The notes: generated from the letters alone by a model not told the origin. A stretch of 48,842 nt of DNA from an uncultured Oscillospiraceae bacterium (GCA_910589085.1 CAJUSG010000012.1:1-48842); one strand, 5' to 3'; shown: positions 30,209 through 39,189, counted from the first letter of the stretch. A program made the numbers and translations.

Positions 30209-30691
30209 TTATTTATGGTAGGACGACCCCTCGCTGATCTTGAACGCCCGGTAGATCTGCTCCAGAAGCATGACCCGGGCCAGGTGGTGGGGGAAGGTCA
30301 TAAGGGACATAGACAGCTGGGTGTTGGCCTCCGCCTTGATGGAGGGGTGGAGGCCGTAGCTGCCGCCGATGATGAACACCATATGCTTCTCCGGGCTGCG
30401 GCCCGGCACGGGGAACATCTGGGGAATCTCCTCGCTGGAGCGCATCCGGCCCTCCACGCACAGGGCCGCCACCCGGGAGCCGGGGGGTATCCTGGCCCGG
30501 ATGGCCTCCCCCTCCTTGGCCAGAGCCCCGGTAATCTCCCCCAGGGTGGGGTCCTTGGGCAGCTTGGCCTCGGGAATTTCGAGGACTGTCAGCTTGCAGT
30601 AGGGGGACAGGCGCTTCACATACTCGGCGCAGGCGTCCTTGTAAAATTTCTCCTTCAGCTTGCCCACACAGATCAGATAGACGCTCAGCAC
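30209..30691 (-). CDS. rlmH: 23S rRNA (pseudouridine1915-N3)-methyltransferase RlmH
   Basis: 160 residues from GTG 30691, the family length (about 159). It begins (f)MLSVYLICVGKLKEKFYKDA. The SPOUT knot with its SAM loop is at FIIGGSYGLHPSI, and the C-terminus is YRAFKISEGSSYHK, both diagnostic. It methylates pseudouridine 1915 of 23S rRNA. AAGGGGG lies five bases upstream of GTG. The start overlaps the end of the upstream gene by 7 bp, so the two are co-translated. Confidence 0.95.
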   Translation of the reverse strand: MLSVYLICVGKLKEKFYKDACAEYVKRLSPYCKLTVLEIPEAKLPKDPTLGEITGALAKEGEAIRARIPPGSRVAALCVEGRMRSSEEIPQMFPVPGRSPEKHMVFIIGGSYGLHPSIKAEANTQLSMSLMTFPHHLARVMLLEQIYRAFKISEGSSYHK

Positions 30692-31497
30692 ACCGATACC
30701 CCCTTGGGGCTCCAGGTGGGGCCGGTGAGCTTGGCAGGGGCCACCCACAGGGAGATGTCCCGCTCCGGGTCGCAGTCCATGGCCAGCAGCCGCAGAGACA
30801 CCGCCTCATAGGCCCGGACGGGGGTATTGTTGGTCTGGGACAGGTGGGCCAGGATGACAGCCCTCGTCCCGGACTCCACCGCGAAGGCGGCCAGCTCCGC
30901 CCCCGCCTCGTTGGACAGATGGCCGTGGTTCCCCAGGATGCGCTGCTTTAAGTAGTAGGGGTAGGGGCCCGATTTGACCCAGTCCACGTCGTGGTTGGTC
31001 TCGCACACCAGCAGGTCGCAACCCGCCGCCGCCCGGCGGACCGGCTCGGTAATATGGCCCAGGTCGGTACACAGCACCATGCGGCACCCCTCCCCGGCGA
31101 TGGACCAGCCCACGCTGCCCGCCGCGTCGTGAGGGGTGGGAAAGGACTCCGCCCACAGCGCGCCGATCTGCACCCCGGTCCCCGCCTCCTGGGGCCGGAA
31201 CAGCTCCTTTACCTCATCGCACTGGTTCCGCTTGTACCACTCCCAGAGGGTGGGGCGGGTGGCATAGATGGGAGCCCCCGCCTTTTTGGACAGCACCCGC
31301 AGGCCGGAGACGTGGTCGCCGTGCTCGTGGGTGAGGAGGATGGCGGACAGCTGGCAGGGCTTCACGCCCAGCTCCGCCAGCCCGGCGGTGATCCGCTTGG
31401 CGGAGATGCCCGCGTCCAGCAGGATGTGGGTGTCCCCGCAGGACACCAGGGCGGCGTTGCCTGTGGAGCCGCTGGCAAGGGTGGTGAAGGTAAACAA
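30685..31497 (-). CDS. Metallo-beta-lactamase-fold hydrolase (YycJ/WalJ-like)
   Basis: 270 residues from TTG 31497 (AAGGAG seven bases upstream). Opens FTFTTLASGSTGNAALVSCG with the metal motif THEHGDH near residue 55-61; further ligands are in PTPHDA and the central CTDLGH. The SGSTGN start and order of motifs match the YycJ/WalJ group, reported to be DNA-processing nucleases. It pairs with rlmH as in many Firmicutes, where walJ lies near rlmH. Confidence 0.9.
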   Translation of the reverse strand: MFTFTTLASGSTGNAALVSCGDTHILLDAGISAKRITAGLAELGVKPCQLSAILLTHEHGDHVSGLRVLSKKAGAPIYATRPTLWEWYKRNQCDEVKELFRPQEAGTGVQIGALWAESFPTPHDAAGSVGWSIAGEGCRMVLCTDLGHITEPVRRAAAGCDLLVCETNHDVDWVKSGPYPYYLKQRILGNHGHLSNEAGAELAAFAVESGTRAVILAHLSQTNNTPVRAYEAVSLRLLAMDCDPERDISLWVAPAKLTGPTWSPKGVSVC

Positions 31498-31558
31498 ACT
31501 ATCGCTCCTTTTACAACAATTCAGGGCCCGACATCCCTGCCGGACCCTGGGGAATATT

Positions 31559-31584
31559 GTAGGGCACGACGGCCTGGCCGCGCC
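31559..31584 (+). repeat. GTAG-headed REP-like hairpin
   Basis: GTAG then an imperfect palindrome centred on CGGC-CTG-GCCG, with GGC/GCC outer pairs. Lies between murA and the WalJ-like gene. Confidence 0.6.
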
Positions 31585-31628
31585 GCCTTATTATCCTGCA
31601 AAATCGGGCCGCCGGCCCCTGGGGACGG

Positions 31629-32924
31629 TTACCCCACCTGGGACTGATCCTCCTCGCCGGGCACCGTAATTACCCGGATGTCCGCCCCCACCGCGGCCAG
31701 CTTCTCCACGATGGTCTCATAGCCCCGCTCGATGTGGTGGATGCCGTCGATCTCGGTGACTCCCTGGGCGGCCAGGCCGGCGATAATCATGGCGGCCCCG
31801 GCCCGCAGGTCGCAGGCGTGGACGGGGGCCCCGGTCAGGTGGTCCACCCCCTCGATGACGGCCACCTTGCCGTCCACCTGGATGCGGGCACCCATGCGGC
31901 GGAACTCGTCCACATAGCGGTAGCGGTTGTCCCAGACGCCCTCCGTCAGAACGCTTGTCCCCTGGGCGACGCACAGCGCCGCGGCAATCTGGGGCTGCAT
32001 ATCGGTGGGAAAGCCGGGATAGGGCATGGTTTTTACGTTTACACGGCCCATGGGGCCCTCCCGGCGGAGCAGAACGGCGTCGTCCTGCTCCTCCACATCC
32101 ACCCCCATCTCCACCAGCTTGGCGGTGATGCAGTCCAGGTGCTTGGGAATTACATTTTTGATGAGCACCTCTCCCCCGGCGGCGGCTACGGCGGCCATGT
32201 AGGTGCCCGCCTCGATCTGGTCGGGGATGATGGAGTAGGCGCCGCCCCGCAGACGGGCCACCCCCCGGATCTTGATGACGTCGGTCCCCGCCCCCCGGAT
32301 ATCCGCCCCCATGGAGTTGAGGAAGTTGGCCAGGTCCACAATGTGGGGCTCCTTGGCGGCATTCTCGATGATGGTCATGCCGTCGGCCAGGGTGGCGGCC
32401 AGCATGATGTTCATGGTGGCCCCTACCGATACCATGTCCAGATACACCTGTCCCCCGGTCAGGCGGGCCCCGCCTGGCACCCGGGCGCAGATCAGGCCGC
32501 TGCGCACATCCACCTCAGCCCCCATGGCCACAAAGCCCTTGATGTGCTGGTCGATGGGCCGGCCGCCCAGGTCGCAGCCCCCGGGCAGGGGGACCTCCGC
32601 CCAGCCGAAGCGGCTGAGCAGGGCGCCCACCAGATAATAGCTGGCCCTGATCTTCCGGGCCAGCTCGTAGGGCACCTGACGGTTTCGTATATTGGAGCAG
32701 TCCACCTCGACGGTGGTGCGGTTGATGGTGCGGACATTGGCCCCCAGCTCCCGCAGGATCTGAAGAATCAGCGTTACATCGCTGATTTGGGGCACATTTT
32801 CAATGCGGCATACCCCGTCCACCAGAAGGGCGGCGGGAATGATGGCGACAGCGGCGTTTTTTGCTCCGCTGATCTGGATGGTTCCGTGGAGGGGACTGCC
32901 CCCGTGAATCAGATACTTGGTCAA
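31629..32924 (-). CDS. murA: UDP-N-acetylglucosamine 1-carboxyvinyltransferase
   Basis: 431 residues starting at TTG 32924 (GAGGGTG seven bases upstream), giving (f)MTKYLIHGGSPLHGTIQISG. SGAKNAAVAIIPAALL is the family N-terminus. The active-site loop LPGGCDLGGRPID keeps the Cys that fosfomycin modifies, so sensitivity of this enzyme is expected. First committed step of peptidoglycan synthesis: transfer of enolpyruvyl from PEP to UDP-GlcNAc. Own promoter at 33037-33065. Confidence 0.96.
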   Translation of the reverse strand: MTKYLIHGGSPLHGTIQISGAKNAAVAIIPAALLVDGVCRIENVPQISDVTLILQILRELGANVRTINRTTVEVDCSNIRNRQVPYELARKIRASYYLVGALLSRFGWAEVPLPGGCDLGGRPIDQHIKGFVAMGAEVDVRSGLICARVPGGARLTGGQVYLDMVSVGATMNIMLAATLADGMTIIENAAKEPHIVDLANFLNSMGADIRGAGTDVIKIRGVARLRGGAYSIIPDQIEAGTYMAAVAAAGGEVLIKNVIPKHLDCITAKLVEMGVDVEEQDDAVLLRREGPMGRVNVKTMPYPGFPTDMQPQIAAALCVAQGTSVLTEGVWDNRYRYVDEFRRMGARIQVDGKVAVIEGVDHLTGAPVHACDLRAGAAMIIAGLAAQGVTEIDGIHHIERGYETIVEKLAAVGADIRVITVPGEEDQSQVG

Positions 32925-33036
32925 ATACCTGCACCCTCTTTTCCATGTCTTGGAGTATATAAGAATATACGGCATTTATGCCATATGTAATATCAAGCCC
33001 GGCCCCGCCGGCGGCAGGGCACAACAAACCGGATAC

Positions 33037-33065
33037 ATTATAGCACTATTATGTCCGGGTTGCAA
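33037..33065 (-). promoter_or_regulatory. Promoter of murA
   Basis: Minus strand TTGCAA, 17-bp spacer, TATAAT. The leader of about 105 nt includes an ATGGCAT/ATGCC(G) hairpin. Confidence 0.8.
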
Positions 33066-33095
33066 CAAAAATTGCGTGGCTGTGAACAAATTGTT

Positions 33096-33139
33096 AAAAA
33101 AGACGGACAGGGGAGATAAAATACTTTCTCCCCTGTCCG
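33096..33139 (-). terminator. Terminator of hemW
   Basis: 12-bp stem CGGACAGGGGAG/CTCCCCTGTCCG followed on the minus strand by TC then TTTTTT. Confidence 0.88.
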
Positions 33140-33179
33140 ATGCTCAGAATTTTCCTGTCATTAACTGTAAAATATGGGG

Positions 33180-33199
33180 TGGATATCATCCCGCCCTAC
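33180..33199 (-). repeat. GTAG-headed REP-like hairpin overlapping the hemW stop
   Basis: Minus strand GTAG (33196-33199) then an imperfect palindrome around GGAT-GAT-ATCC. The TAG of GTAG is the hemW stop codon. Confidence 0.5.
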
Positions 33200-34425
33200 G
33201 GCCTCCGCCCCTGGTATTTCTCCTGAACCCGGGGCAGCAGATTGGACAGCCGCACCTTCTCCTGCCGCTCCAGCAGGTCGCCGATCAGCTGGTTGGACAC
33301 CAGAAAGCCCTTGGGCGTGAGCCGCCAGCGGCCGGCCGGCGTCTTCTCCGCCCAGCCCTGGGCCTGAAAGTCCCGGAGGCGGGCCTCGATGGGGGCGAAG
33401 TCCATAAAATAGCTCCCCCGGTACTCCCACTCCTCTATGCCCATGGCGGTGCGCAGACGGAGCATCAGGTACTCGCTGCCCCGCTCCTCCCGGGGGATCA
33501 GGTCCTGACTGTCCAGAAGGGGGACATCCCCCTCCAGCACGCCCCTGATGTAGCCCTCCAGGTCCCGGACCCAGGAGCAGCGCCGGCCCCCGAAGTCGGA
33601 GTGGGCCCCGGGGCCGAACCCGATATAGGGCTGGGTCAGCCAGTAGCGGAGATTGTGCCGGGAGGCATGGCCCGCCCGGGCGAAGTTGGAGATCTCATAC
33701 TGCCCGTAGCCCGCCTGGCTCAGCCGGTTTACCGTCCACAGGTAGAGGCTGGCCTGTGAGTCGTCGCTGAGAAGGCGCTCGCCCTTGGCCACTCGGGCGG
33801 CCAGAGGGGTGCCCTCCTCCACCTTCAGCCCGTAGCAGGACAGATGGTCCGGCTCCAGCGCCAGGGCGTGCTCCACCGTGTCCCACCAGCTGGGCACCGT
33901 CTGGAGGGGCAGACCGTAGATCAGGTCCAGGGAGAGGTTGGCAAAGCCCGCCTTGCGGGCGGCGGCCACCGCCTCGTCCCCCTGCTCCACCGTGTGGGGG
34001 CGGCGGACCGCCCGCAGCTCCGCCGGACAGGCCGACTGGAGCCCGATGGAGATCCGGTTGAAGCCCGCCTTACGCAGCATTTTCAGGGATTTGAGGTCCA
34101 CGCTGTCCGGGTTGGCCTCCAGGGTGACCTCGGCGTCCTTTTCCACCCGGTAGTTCTTTTTCACCGCCGACAGCAGCTCCCGCAGCCGCTTCGCCCCGTA
34201 GAAGCTGGGGGTGCCGCCCCCAAAATAGACGGTATCCACCACATACCCCTTGGCCGCGAAGGCGCTCTCCTTCAGGTGGGCCAGCACGGCCCGCTGGTAG
34301 TCGTCCATCCGCCCCTCCTGCCCCGCCAGGGAGTAGAAGTCGCAGTAGTCGCATTTGCTGCGGCAGAAGGGGATATGGATGTAGATACCCAGCTTCTCAT
34401 TGGCAGGTTTTTGTCTTCCCAGCAT
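33196..34425 (-). CDS. hemW: HemW-type radical SAM heme chaperone (coproporphyrinogen III oxidase-like)
   Basis: 409 residues from ATG 34425 (AAGGAGG eight bases upstream). IYIHIPFCRSKCDYCDFYSL carries the CxxxCxxC cluster motif; YFGGGTPSF and LDLIYGLPLQT follow. RHNLRYWLTQPYIGFGPGAH contains the HNxxYW motif reported for heme binding in HemW, which separates it from true HemN. The N-terminal extension that HemN has is absent. The stop is part of a REP-like element. Confidence 0.9.
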   Translation of the reverse strand: MLGRQKPANEKLGIYIHIPFCRSKCDYCDFYSLAGQEGRMDDYQRAVLAHLKESAFAAKGYVVDTVYFGGGTPSFYGAKRLRELLSAVKKNYRVEKDAEVTLEANPDSVDLKSLKMLRKAGFNRISIGLQSACPAELRAVRRPHTVEQGDEAVAAARKAGFANLSLDLIYGLPLQTVPSWWDTVEHALALEPDHLSCYGLKVEEGTPLAARVAKGERLLSDDSQASLYLWTVNRLSQAGYGQYEISNFARAGHASRHNLRYWLTQPYIGFGPGAHSDFGGRRCSWVRDLEGYIRGVLEGDVPLLDSQDLIPREERGSEYLMLRLRTAMGIEEWEYRGSYFMDFAPIEARLRDFQAQGWAEKTPAGRWRLTPKGFLVSNQLIGDLLERQEKVRLSNLLPRVQEKYQGRRP

Positions 34426-34438
34426 GGCCCGGGCCTCC

Positions 34439-34948
34439 TTATCGGTACAGAAAATCCAGCCGCTCCAGCGCGCCCCGCACCCGGTCCGCCGCCTCCCGGT
34501 CGGGACAGAGGACGGTGTGCAGGTGGACCCCCTCGGTGAGCTGGGACAGCGGGGCGGCCTCCTCCCGGCGGCAGCGGGCCACAAACTGGGCCACGTCATA
34601 CCGGCTGGACAGCCGCAGAGGGCCCGTGAGCTGGCCGTAGATGGGGTGCTCCACTATGACATCCAGCACGGTGCACCCCTGGTCCACCATGGCGTTGAGC
34701 TCCTCCGCCATCTGGTCCGCCCGGTGGCGGCAGGCGAAGGTGCAGGTCACCCCCGAGGGGGGACGGGGCAGGACATAGCCCCGGGGGGTGGCGGTGATCT
34801 CCAGCCCGCCGGCCCGGAGAAGGGCCACGTCGCCCACTATAATCTGCCGGCTTACCGACAGCTCCTTCGCCAGGGCGGCGGCGCTCACCGGACCCTCCGC
34901 CCGGCTCAGCCGCTCCGCCAGCGCCCTCCGGCGCCCCTCGCTGTCCAT
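34439..34948 (-). CDS. niaR: Niacin-responsive repressor NiaR-type (HTH plus 3H domain)
   Basis: 169 residues from ATG 34948 (GGGGGAGG four bases upstream). N-terminal HTH_11 (about 1-58; ALAKELSVSRQIIVGDVALL) and C-terminal 3H domain with the three His blocks: CRHRADQMAEEL, VEHPIYGQLTGPL and LTEGVHLHTV. Known: NiaR represses NAD precursor uptake or synthesis when nicotinic acid is present. It lies 13 bp upstream of hemW and is probably co-transcribed. No nicotinate transport gene is next to it. Confidence 0.9.
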   Translation of the reverse strand: MDSEGRRRALAERLSRAEGPVSAAALAKELSVSRQIIVGDVALLRAGGLEITATPRGYVLPRPPSGVTCTFACRHRADQMAEELNAMVDQGCTVLDVIVEHPIYGQLTGPLRLSSRYDVAQFVARCRREEAAPLSQLTEGVHLHTVLCPDREAADRVRGALERLDFLYR

Positions 34949-34981
34949 ACAGCCTCCCCCTCTCCCACTGTCTTTTTTTCT

Positions 34982-35010
34982 AGTGTAGCACACCAAACTC
35001 CTCAGGGCAA
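34982..35010 (-). promoter_or_regulatory. Promoter of niaR-hemW
   Basis: Minus strand TTGCCC, 17-bp spacer, TACACT. Confidence 0.7.
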
Positions 35011-35012
35011 GC

Positions 35013-35040
35013 TTGACTTTTTTGTCAAAAGGTGTATATT
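35013..35040 (+). promoter_or_regulatory. Promoter of the lipoprotein gene
   Basis: TTGACT, 16-bp spacer, TATATT, back to back with the niaR promoter. A TTGACT/TGTCAA dyad covers the -35 box. Confidence 0.7.
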
Positions 35041-35107
35041 TTTATTGGGCGCTCTCTCACCTGCCGGGACCGCCCAAACATGTTTCTATTGTAAAGGAGA
35101 ATGTGGA

Positions 35108-35791
35108 ATGAGCAAAACATTTTGGAAGCGTCTGGCAGCCGGCGCCCTCTCCCTCTGCCTGCTGACAGCCCTCACCGCCTGCGGAGGCGGCCTGACCGAG
35201 AAGGACGCGGAGACCTATGTGAAGGGCTACCTGGACGCCGCCTATTTGGGCAGCTACGATCAGGCCTACATCGACCTGGTGGAGGACATGACCATGGACG
35301 ACGCCAAACAGGACCACAGGGACTATGTGGAGATTGAGGCCCAGAACATGCTGATCTTCCTGGAGGTGGACTACCCCACCGACGAGGTTGTCAGCGCCGC
35401 CGAGGAGCTGATGGAGGAGATTTACTCCCGCGCCCAGTACAAGGTGGCTCCGGCCAGCAAGACCAAGGACGGCGACTTCGTGATTGAGGTGACCGTCTCT
35501 CCCATCGAGCTGTTCTCCCTGCTGAGCGACGAGGACTTCTTTGAGGCCCTGGACGAGGCCGGCTTCAACGAGGCCGAGACCGAGGAGGAGCTGGAGGCCT
35601 CTGACGCCATCTACGGCCCGCTGATGCTGGAGAAGGTGAAGGCGCTGCTCCCCCAGCTCACCTACGGCGAGGACCAGGTCATCATGCTCCACCTGAAGGC
35701 CGACGACGACGGCTACTACTCCCTGGTGGAGACCGGGATGGACACGCTGGACAAGAGCGTGATCGACTATTTTGGCTCCTATATGAAATAA
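35108..35791 (+). CDS. Predicted lipoprotein
   Basis: 227 residues from ATG 35108 (AAAGGAG upstream). Type II signal peptide: MSKTFWKRLAAGALSLCLLT then lipobox LTAC at about residues 22-25. The mature part is very acidic and helical (repeated Glu/Asp runs such as EEELEAS), resembling the DUF5105-like lipoproteins of Clostridia, but I cannot assign a function. Monocistronic with a strong terminator. Confidence 0.85.
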   Translation: MSKTFWKRLAAGALSLCLLTALTACGGGLTEKDAETYVKGYLDAAYLGSYDQAYIDLVEDMTMDDAKQDHRDYVEIEAQNMLIFLEVDYPTDEVVSAAEELMEEIYSRAQYKVAPASKTKDGDFVIEVTVSPIELFSLLSDEDFFEALDEAGFNEAETEEELEASDAIYGPLMLEKVKALLPQLTYGEDQVIMLHLKADDDGYYSLVETGMDTLDKSVIDYFGSYMK

Positions 35792-35797
35792 GCCCCT

Positions 35798-35826
35798 CCG
35801 CCTCCCCGCCGGGAGGCGGTTTTTTA
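35798..35826 (+). terminator. Terminator of the lipoprotein gene
   Basis: CCGCCTCCC-CGCC-GGGAGGCGG followed by TTTTTT. Confidence 0.92.
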
Positions 35827-35851
35827 TGGGGGCCCAATCAAGACAAAGCTA

Positions 35852-35880
35852 TTGACTTTCCCCCTGTAAATTTATAGAAT
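35852..35880 (+). promoter_or_regulatory. Promoter of proS
   Basis: TTGACT, 17-bp spacer, TAGAAT. Confidence 0.82.
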
Positions 35881-35926
35881 AGAGGGAACCGTATTATCCC
35901 AATTCATCATAAAGGACTGAGACGCT

Positions 35927-37369
35927 ATGGCCAAGGAAAATAAAAAACAGGTGGAACAGATCACCGACATGGAGGTGGACTTCGCCCAGTGGTACACCGA
36001 CGTGTGCAAAAAGGCGGAGCTCATCGACTACTCCTCCATCAAAGGTATGTTTATCTACCGTCCCTACGGTTACGCCATCTGGGAGAACATCCAGAGCGAG
36101 CTGGACAGGAAATTCAAGGAGACCGGCCACGAGAACGTGTACCTGCCCATGCTCATCCCCGAGAGCCTGCTCCAGAAGGAGAAGGACCACGTGGAGGGCT
36201 TCGCCCCCGAGTGCGCCTGGGTCACCCTGGGGGGCAGCGAGAAGCTGGAGGAGAAATACTGCATCCGCCCCACCTCCGAGACCCTGTTCTGCGAGCACTA
36301 CAAAAATGTGATCCACTCCCACCGGGACCTGCCCAAGCTGTATAACCAGTGGTGCTCCGTGCTGCGGTGGGAGAAGACCTCCCGCCCCTTCCTGCGCCAC
36401 CGGGAATTCCTGTGGCAGGAGGGCCACACCATGCACGCCACAGCCGAGGAGGCCCGGGAGGAGACCATGCGGATGCTCAACGTCTACGCCGACTTTTTGG
36501 AGAACGTGCTGGCCATGCCGGTGGTCAAGGGCCGGAAGACCGACAAGGAGAAGTTCAACGGCGCCGAGGAGACCTACACCGTGGAGTGCATGATGCACGA
36601 CCACAAGGCCCTCCAGAGCGGCACCAGCCACTACTTCGGCGACGGCTTCGCCAGGGCCTTCGACATCACCTTCACCGGCAAGGACAACCAGCTCCACCAC
36701 CCCCACCAGACCAGCTGGGGGGTGTCCACCCGGATGATCGGCGGCATCATCATGACCCACGGCGACAACAACGGCCTGGTCCTGCCCCCCCGCATCGCCC
36801 CCATCCAGGTCATGGTCATCCCCGTGGCCCAGCACAAGGAGGGCGTTCTGGACGCCGCCGCCGCCCTGCTGGAGCGGCTGCAAAAGGCCGGCGTCCGGGC
36901 CAGGATGGACGACTCTGACCAGTCCATGGGCTGGAAGGCCGCCGAGTATGAGATGAAGGGGGTCCCCCTCCGGGTGGAGATCGGTCCCAAGGACATGGAG
37001 AAGAATCAGTGCTGCATCTGCCGCCGGGACACCGGGGAGAAGATCTTTGTCCCCCTCAGCGAGCTGGAGGAGGACGTGCGCTGGCTGTTGGACGAGGTCC
37101 ACAAGGGCCTGTATAACCGGGCCAAAAAGAATCTGGAGGACCACACCCGGGTGTGCATGACCCTGGAGGAGGTCAAGGATTTCATGGAGAGCGAGGGCGG
37201 CTTCGCCAAAACCATGTGGTGCGGCGAGCTGGACTGTGAGCTGGCCATGAAGGAGAGGGCCGGGGTCACCTCCCGGTGCATGCCCCTGGAGCAGGAGCAT
37301 GTCTCCGACGTGTGCGTCTGCTGCGGCAAGCCCGCCAGACACTCCATCCTGTGGGGCGTGGCCTACTGA
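35927..37369 (+). CDS. proS: Proline--tRNA ligase (archaeal/eukaryote-like short form)
   Basis: 480 residues, class II. The short length and lack of the INS editing domain, with TDMEVDFAQWYTDVCKKAEL at the start, mark the ProS type 3 group. Motif 2 is WCSVLRWEKTSRPFLRHREF; TSWGVSTRMIGGIIMTHGDN is motif 3. The C-terminal part has Cys pairs (CCICRR, CVCC) and ends in GVAY, the conserved terminal Tyr of this type. It charges tRNA-Pro. AAAGGA lies upstream of the ATG. Confidence 0.95.
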   Translation: MAKENKKQVEQITDMEVDFAQWYTDVCKKAELIDYSSIKGMFIYRPYGYAIWENIQSELDRKFKETGHENVYLPMLIPESLLQKEKDHVEGFAPECAWVTLGGSEKLEEKYCIRPTSETLFCEHYKNVIHSHRDLPKLYNQWCSVLRWEKTSRPFLRHREFLWQEGHTMHATAEEAREETMRMLNVYADFLENVLAMPVVKGRKTDKEKFNGAEETYTVECMMHDHKALQSGTSHYFGDGFARAFDITFTGKDNQLHHPHQTSWGVSTRMIGGIIMTHGDNNGLVLPPRIAPIQVMVIPVAQHKEGVLDAAAALLERLQKAGVRARMDDSDQSMGWKAAEYEMKGVPLRVEIGPKDMEKNQCCICRRDTGEKIFVPLSELEEDVRWLLDEVHKGLYNRAKKNLEDHTRVCMTLEEVKDFMESEGGFAKTMWCGELDCELAMKERAGVTSRCMPLEQEHVSDVCVCCGKPARHSILWGVAY

Positions 37370-37384
37370 TAAGCTGAACAATTC

Positions 37385-37414
37385 GGGCCCGCACCCCATG
37401 GGGTGCGGGCCCTT
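37385..37414. terminator. Bidirectional terminator
   Basis: 13-bp stem GGGCCCGCACCCC/GGGGTGCGGGCCC with a 2-base centre, between the convergent proS and Na/Pi genes. Confidence 0.8.
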
Positions 37415-37428
37415 CTGTTTGTACCGCT

Positions 37429-39075
37429 CTACAGGGTGGTCCGGGCCTTGGTCAGCTCCTCGGCGATGTTGAGCACATGGTCGCCGATACGCTCAAAGTC
37501 GGTGAGGAGCTCGGAGTACAGGATGCAGGCCTCGTCGGAGCAGGCGCCCTCCCGCATACGGGACAGCTGGTCCCGGCGGAAGTCGGCGGTCATGTCGTCA
37601 ATCCGCTGCTCCAGCTGGGCCACCTGGGACAGCCACTCCACACGTCCGCCCTCGCCCGACAGCAGGGCGGTCACCGCCCGTATGGAGACGTCCCGCATCT
37701 GCCGGATCTCCTCCTGGGCGTAGACCGAGAAGGAGATCCCCTTCTCTACCAGCAGCCTGGTGTAGCCCGCCAGGTTGTCGGCGTGGTCGCTGATTCGCTC
37801 TATATTGCCCGAAATGGTGAAAAAGCTGCTTACAATCCGGGAGCCCCGCTCGTTGGTCTCAATGGCGATGAGGCGGGAGACATAGCGGGATATTTCCCGG
37901 TTCAGAAAGTCGATGTATTCCTCCCGCTGCTCCACCCGCTCCAGAGGGGCGGTGTCCTGACGCAGAACGGCGTTGAAGCCGGCCTCTACATTCTGCCGGG
38001 CCATCTCCAACATACGGTGCAGCTCGTTGCGCAGCTGGTCCACCACAATGGCCGACACGCCCAGGCCGCCGTCCTTGCCGCCTGCGGTGACGGGGGTCAG
38101 GTAGGCCAGCCGCATCTCCGTCCCGGCGCTCTGGGGCTCCTCCCGGTCCGGCAGGAGCTGCTCGGCCAGCCTGGCCAGCCAGTTCCCCAGAGGGAGAAGC
38201 AGAATCGTGGTGGCCAGGTTGAAGATCATATGCATGGCGGCAATCTGGGCCTTGGGGCTGGGCACCGCCGCCTCAATCAGAGCGGTGACCGGGAACACCA
38301 GGACCACGGCGGTGAAGATTACCGTGCCGATCACATTGAACAGCAGATGGATGCAGGTGGCCCGCTTGGCGTTCCGGCTGGTGCCCATGGCGGCCAGCAC
38401 CGCTGTGATGCAGGTGCCGATGTTCTGGCCGAACAGGACATATACCGCGCCGGAGAACTGGACAATCCCTCCCGCCGCCAGGGTCTGCAAAATGCCCACC
38501 GAGGCGGAGGAGGACTGGATCAGGGCGGTGAACAGCGCCCCGAACAGGATGCCCAGCAGAGGGTTGGACAGGGTTGACATCAGGTGGATGAAGGCGGGGA
38601 ACTCCCGCAGTGGGGCCATGGCGGCGCTCATGGTGTCCATGCCGATAAACAGGATGCCCAGGCCGGCCAGAATCTGGCCGATGTGCTGCAATCTGGCCCG
38701 CTTTACAAAGACCATCAGGAATACGCCCCCGAAGGCCACCACAGGGGCCAGCGCCCCCACGTCCAGGGCGATGAGCAGGCCGGTGACCGTGGTGCCCACG
38801 TTGGCCCCCATAATCAGCCACACCGCCTGGCTCAGGGTCATCATCCCGGCGTTGACAAAGCCCACCACCATGACAGTGGTGGCCGAGGAGGACTGGACGG
38901 CGGCCGTTATCAGCGCCCCCACCAGCACCCCCATGAAGCGGTTGGCCGTCAGCCGCTCCAGAATGGCCTTCATCCGGTTGCCGGCCACGGCCTCCAGGCC
39001 GGAGCTCATCATCTGCATGCCGTGGAGAAACAGCGCAAGGCCGCCAAAGACACCCAGAAATTCCAGCAGGTTCAT
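37429..39075 (-). CDS. Na/Pi cotransporter family protein with PhoU domain
   Basis: 548 residues. Two inverted membrane repeats carry the QSSS signature: GALITAAVQSSSATTVMVVG (about 55-75) and GALFTALIQSSSASVGIL (about 180-200), typical of NptA/PF02690. The C-terminal 200 residues (about 330-548) are a cytoplasmic PhoU-like helical domain. Known: NptA-type proteins transport phosphate with sodium; fused PhoU probably regulates them. AAAGGAG lies upstream. Confidence 0.93.
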   Translation of the reverse strand: MNLLEFLGVFGGLALFLHGMQMMSSGLEAVAGNRMKAILERLTANRFMGVLVGALITAAVQSSSATTVMVVGFVNAGMMTLSQAVWLIMGANVGTTVTGLLIALDVGALAPVVAFGGVFLMVFVKRARLQHIGQILAGLGILFIGMDTMSAAMAPLREFPAFIHLMSTLSNPLLGILFGALFTALIQSSSASVGILQTLAAGGIVQFSGAVYVLFGQNIGTCITAVLAAMGTSRNAKRATCIHLLFNVIGTVIFTAVVLVFPVTALIEAAVPSPKAQIAAMHMIFNLATTILLLPLGNWLARLAEQLLPDREEPQSAGTEMRLAYLTPVTAGGKDGGLGVSAIVVDQLRNELHRMLEMARQNVEAGFNAVLRQDTAPLERVEQREEYIDFLNREISRYVSRLIAIETNERGSRIVSSFFTISGNIERISDHADNLAGYTRLLVEKGISFSVYAQEEIRQMRDVSIRAVTALLSGEGGRVEWLSQVAQLEQRIDDMTADFRRDQLSRMREGACSDEACILYSELLTDFERIGDHVLNIAEELTKARTTL

Positions 39076-39124
39076 GTTTTATCTCCTTTGTTTTTAATCG
39101 GGGTCCCGAAATTACCCCATTTTA

Positions 39125-39154
39125 TTTATACCTGAAACCGGCGCTGTATGTCAA
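39125..39154 (-). promoter_or_regulatory. Promoter of the Na/Pi cotransporter gene
   Basis: Minus strand TTGACA, 18-bp spacer, TATAAA. Confidence 0.8.
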
Positions 39155-39189
39155 GGGCCTTGTCTCTATTTTAACACAATTCTCGCAGG

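Noticed and set aside
7656..35868. Identical 17 bases (CTATTGACTTTCCCCCT) in the MerR and proS promoters
   Set aside because: The proS promoter lacks the right half of the dyad (GGAAGG) and has a normal 17-bp spacer, so MerR control of proS is not supported; shared -35 context and chance are enough.
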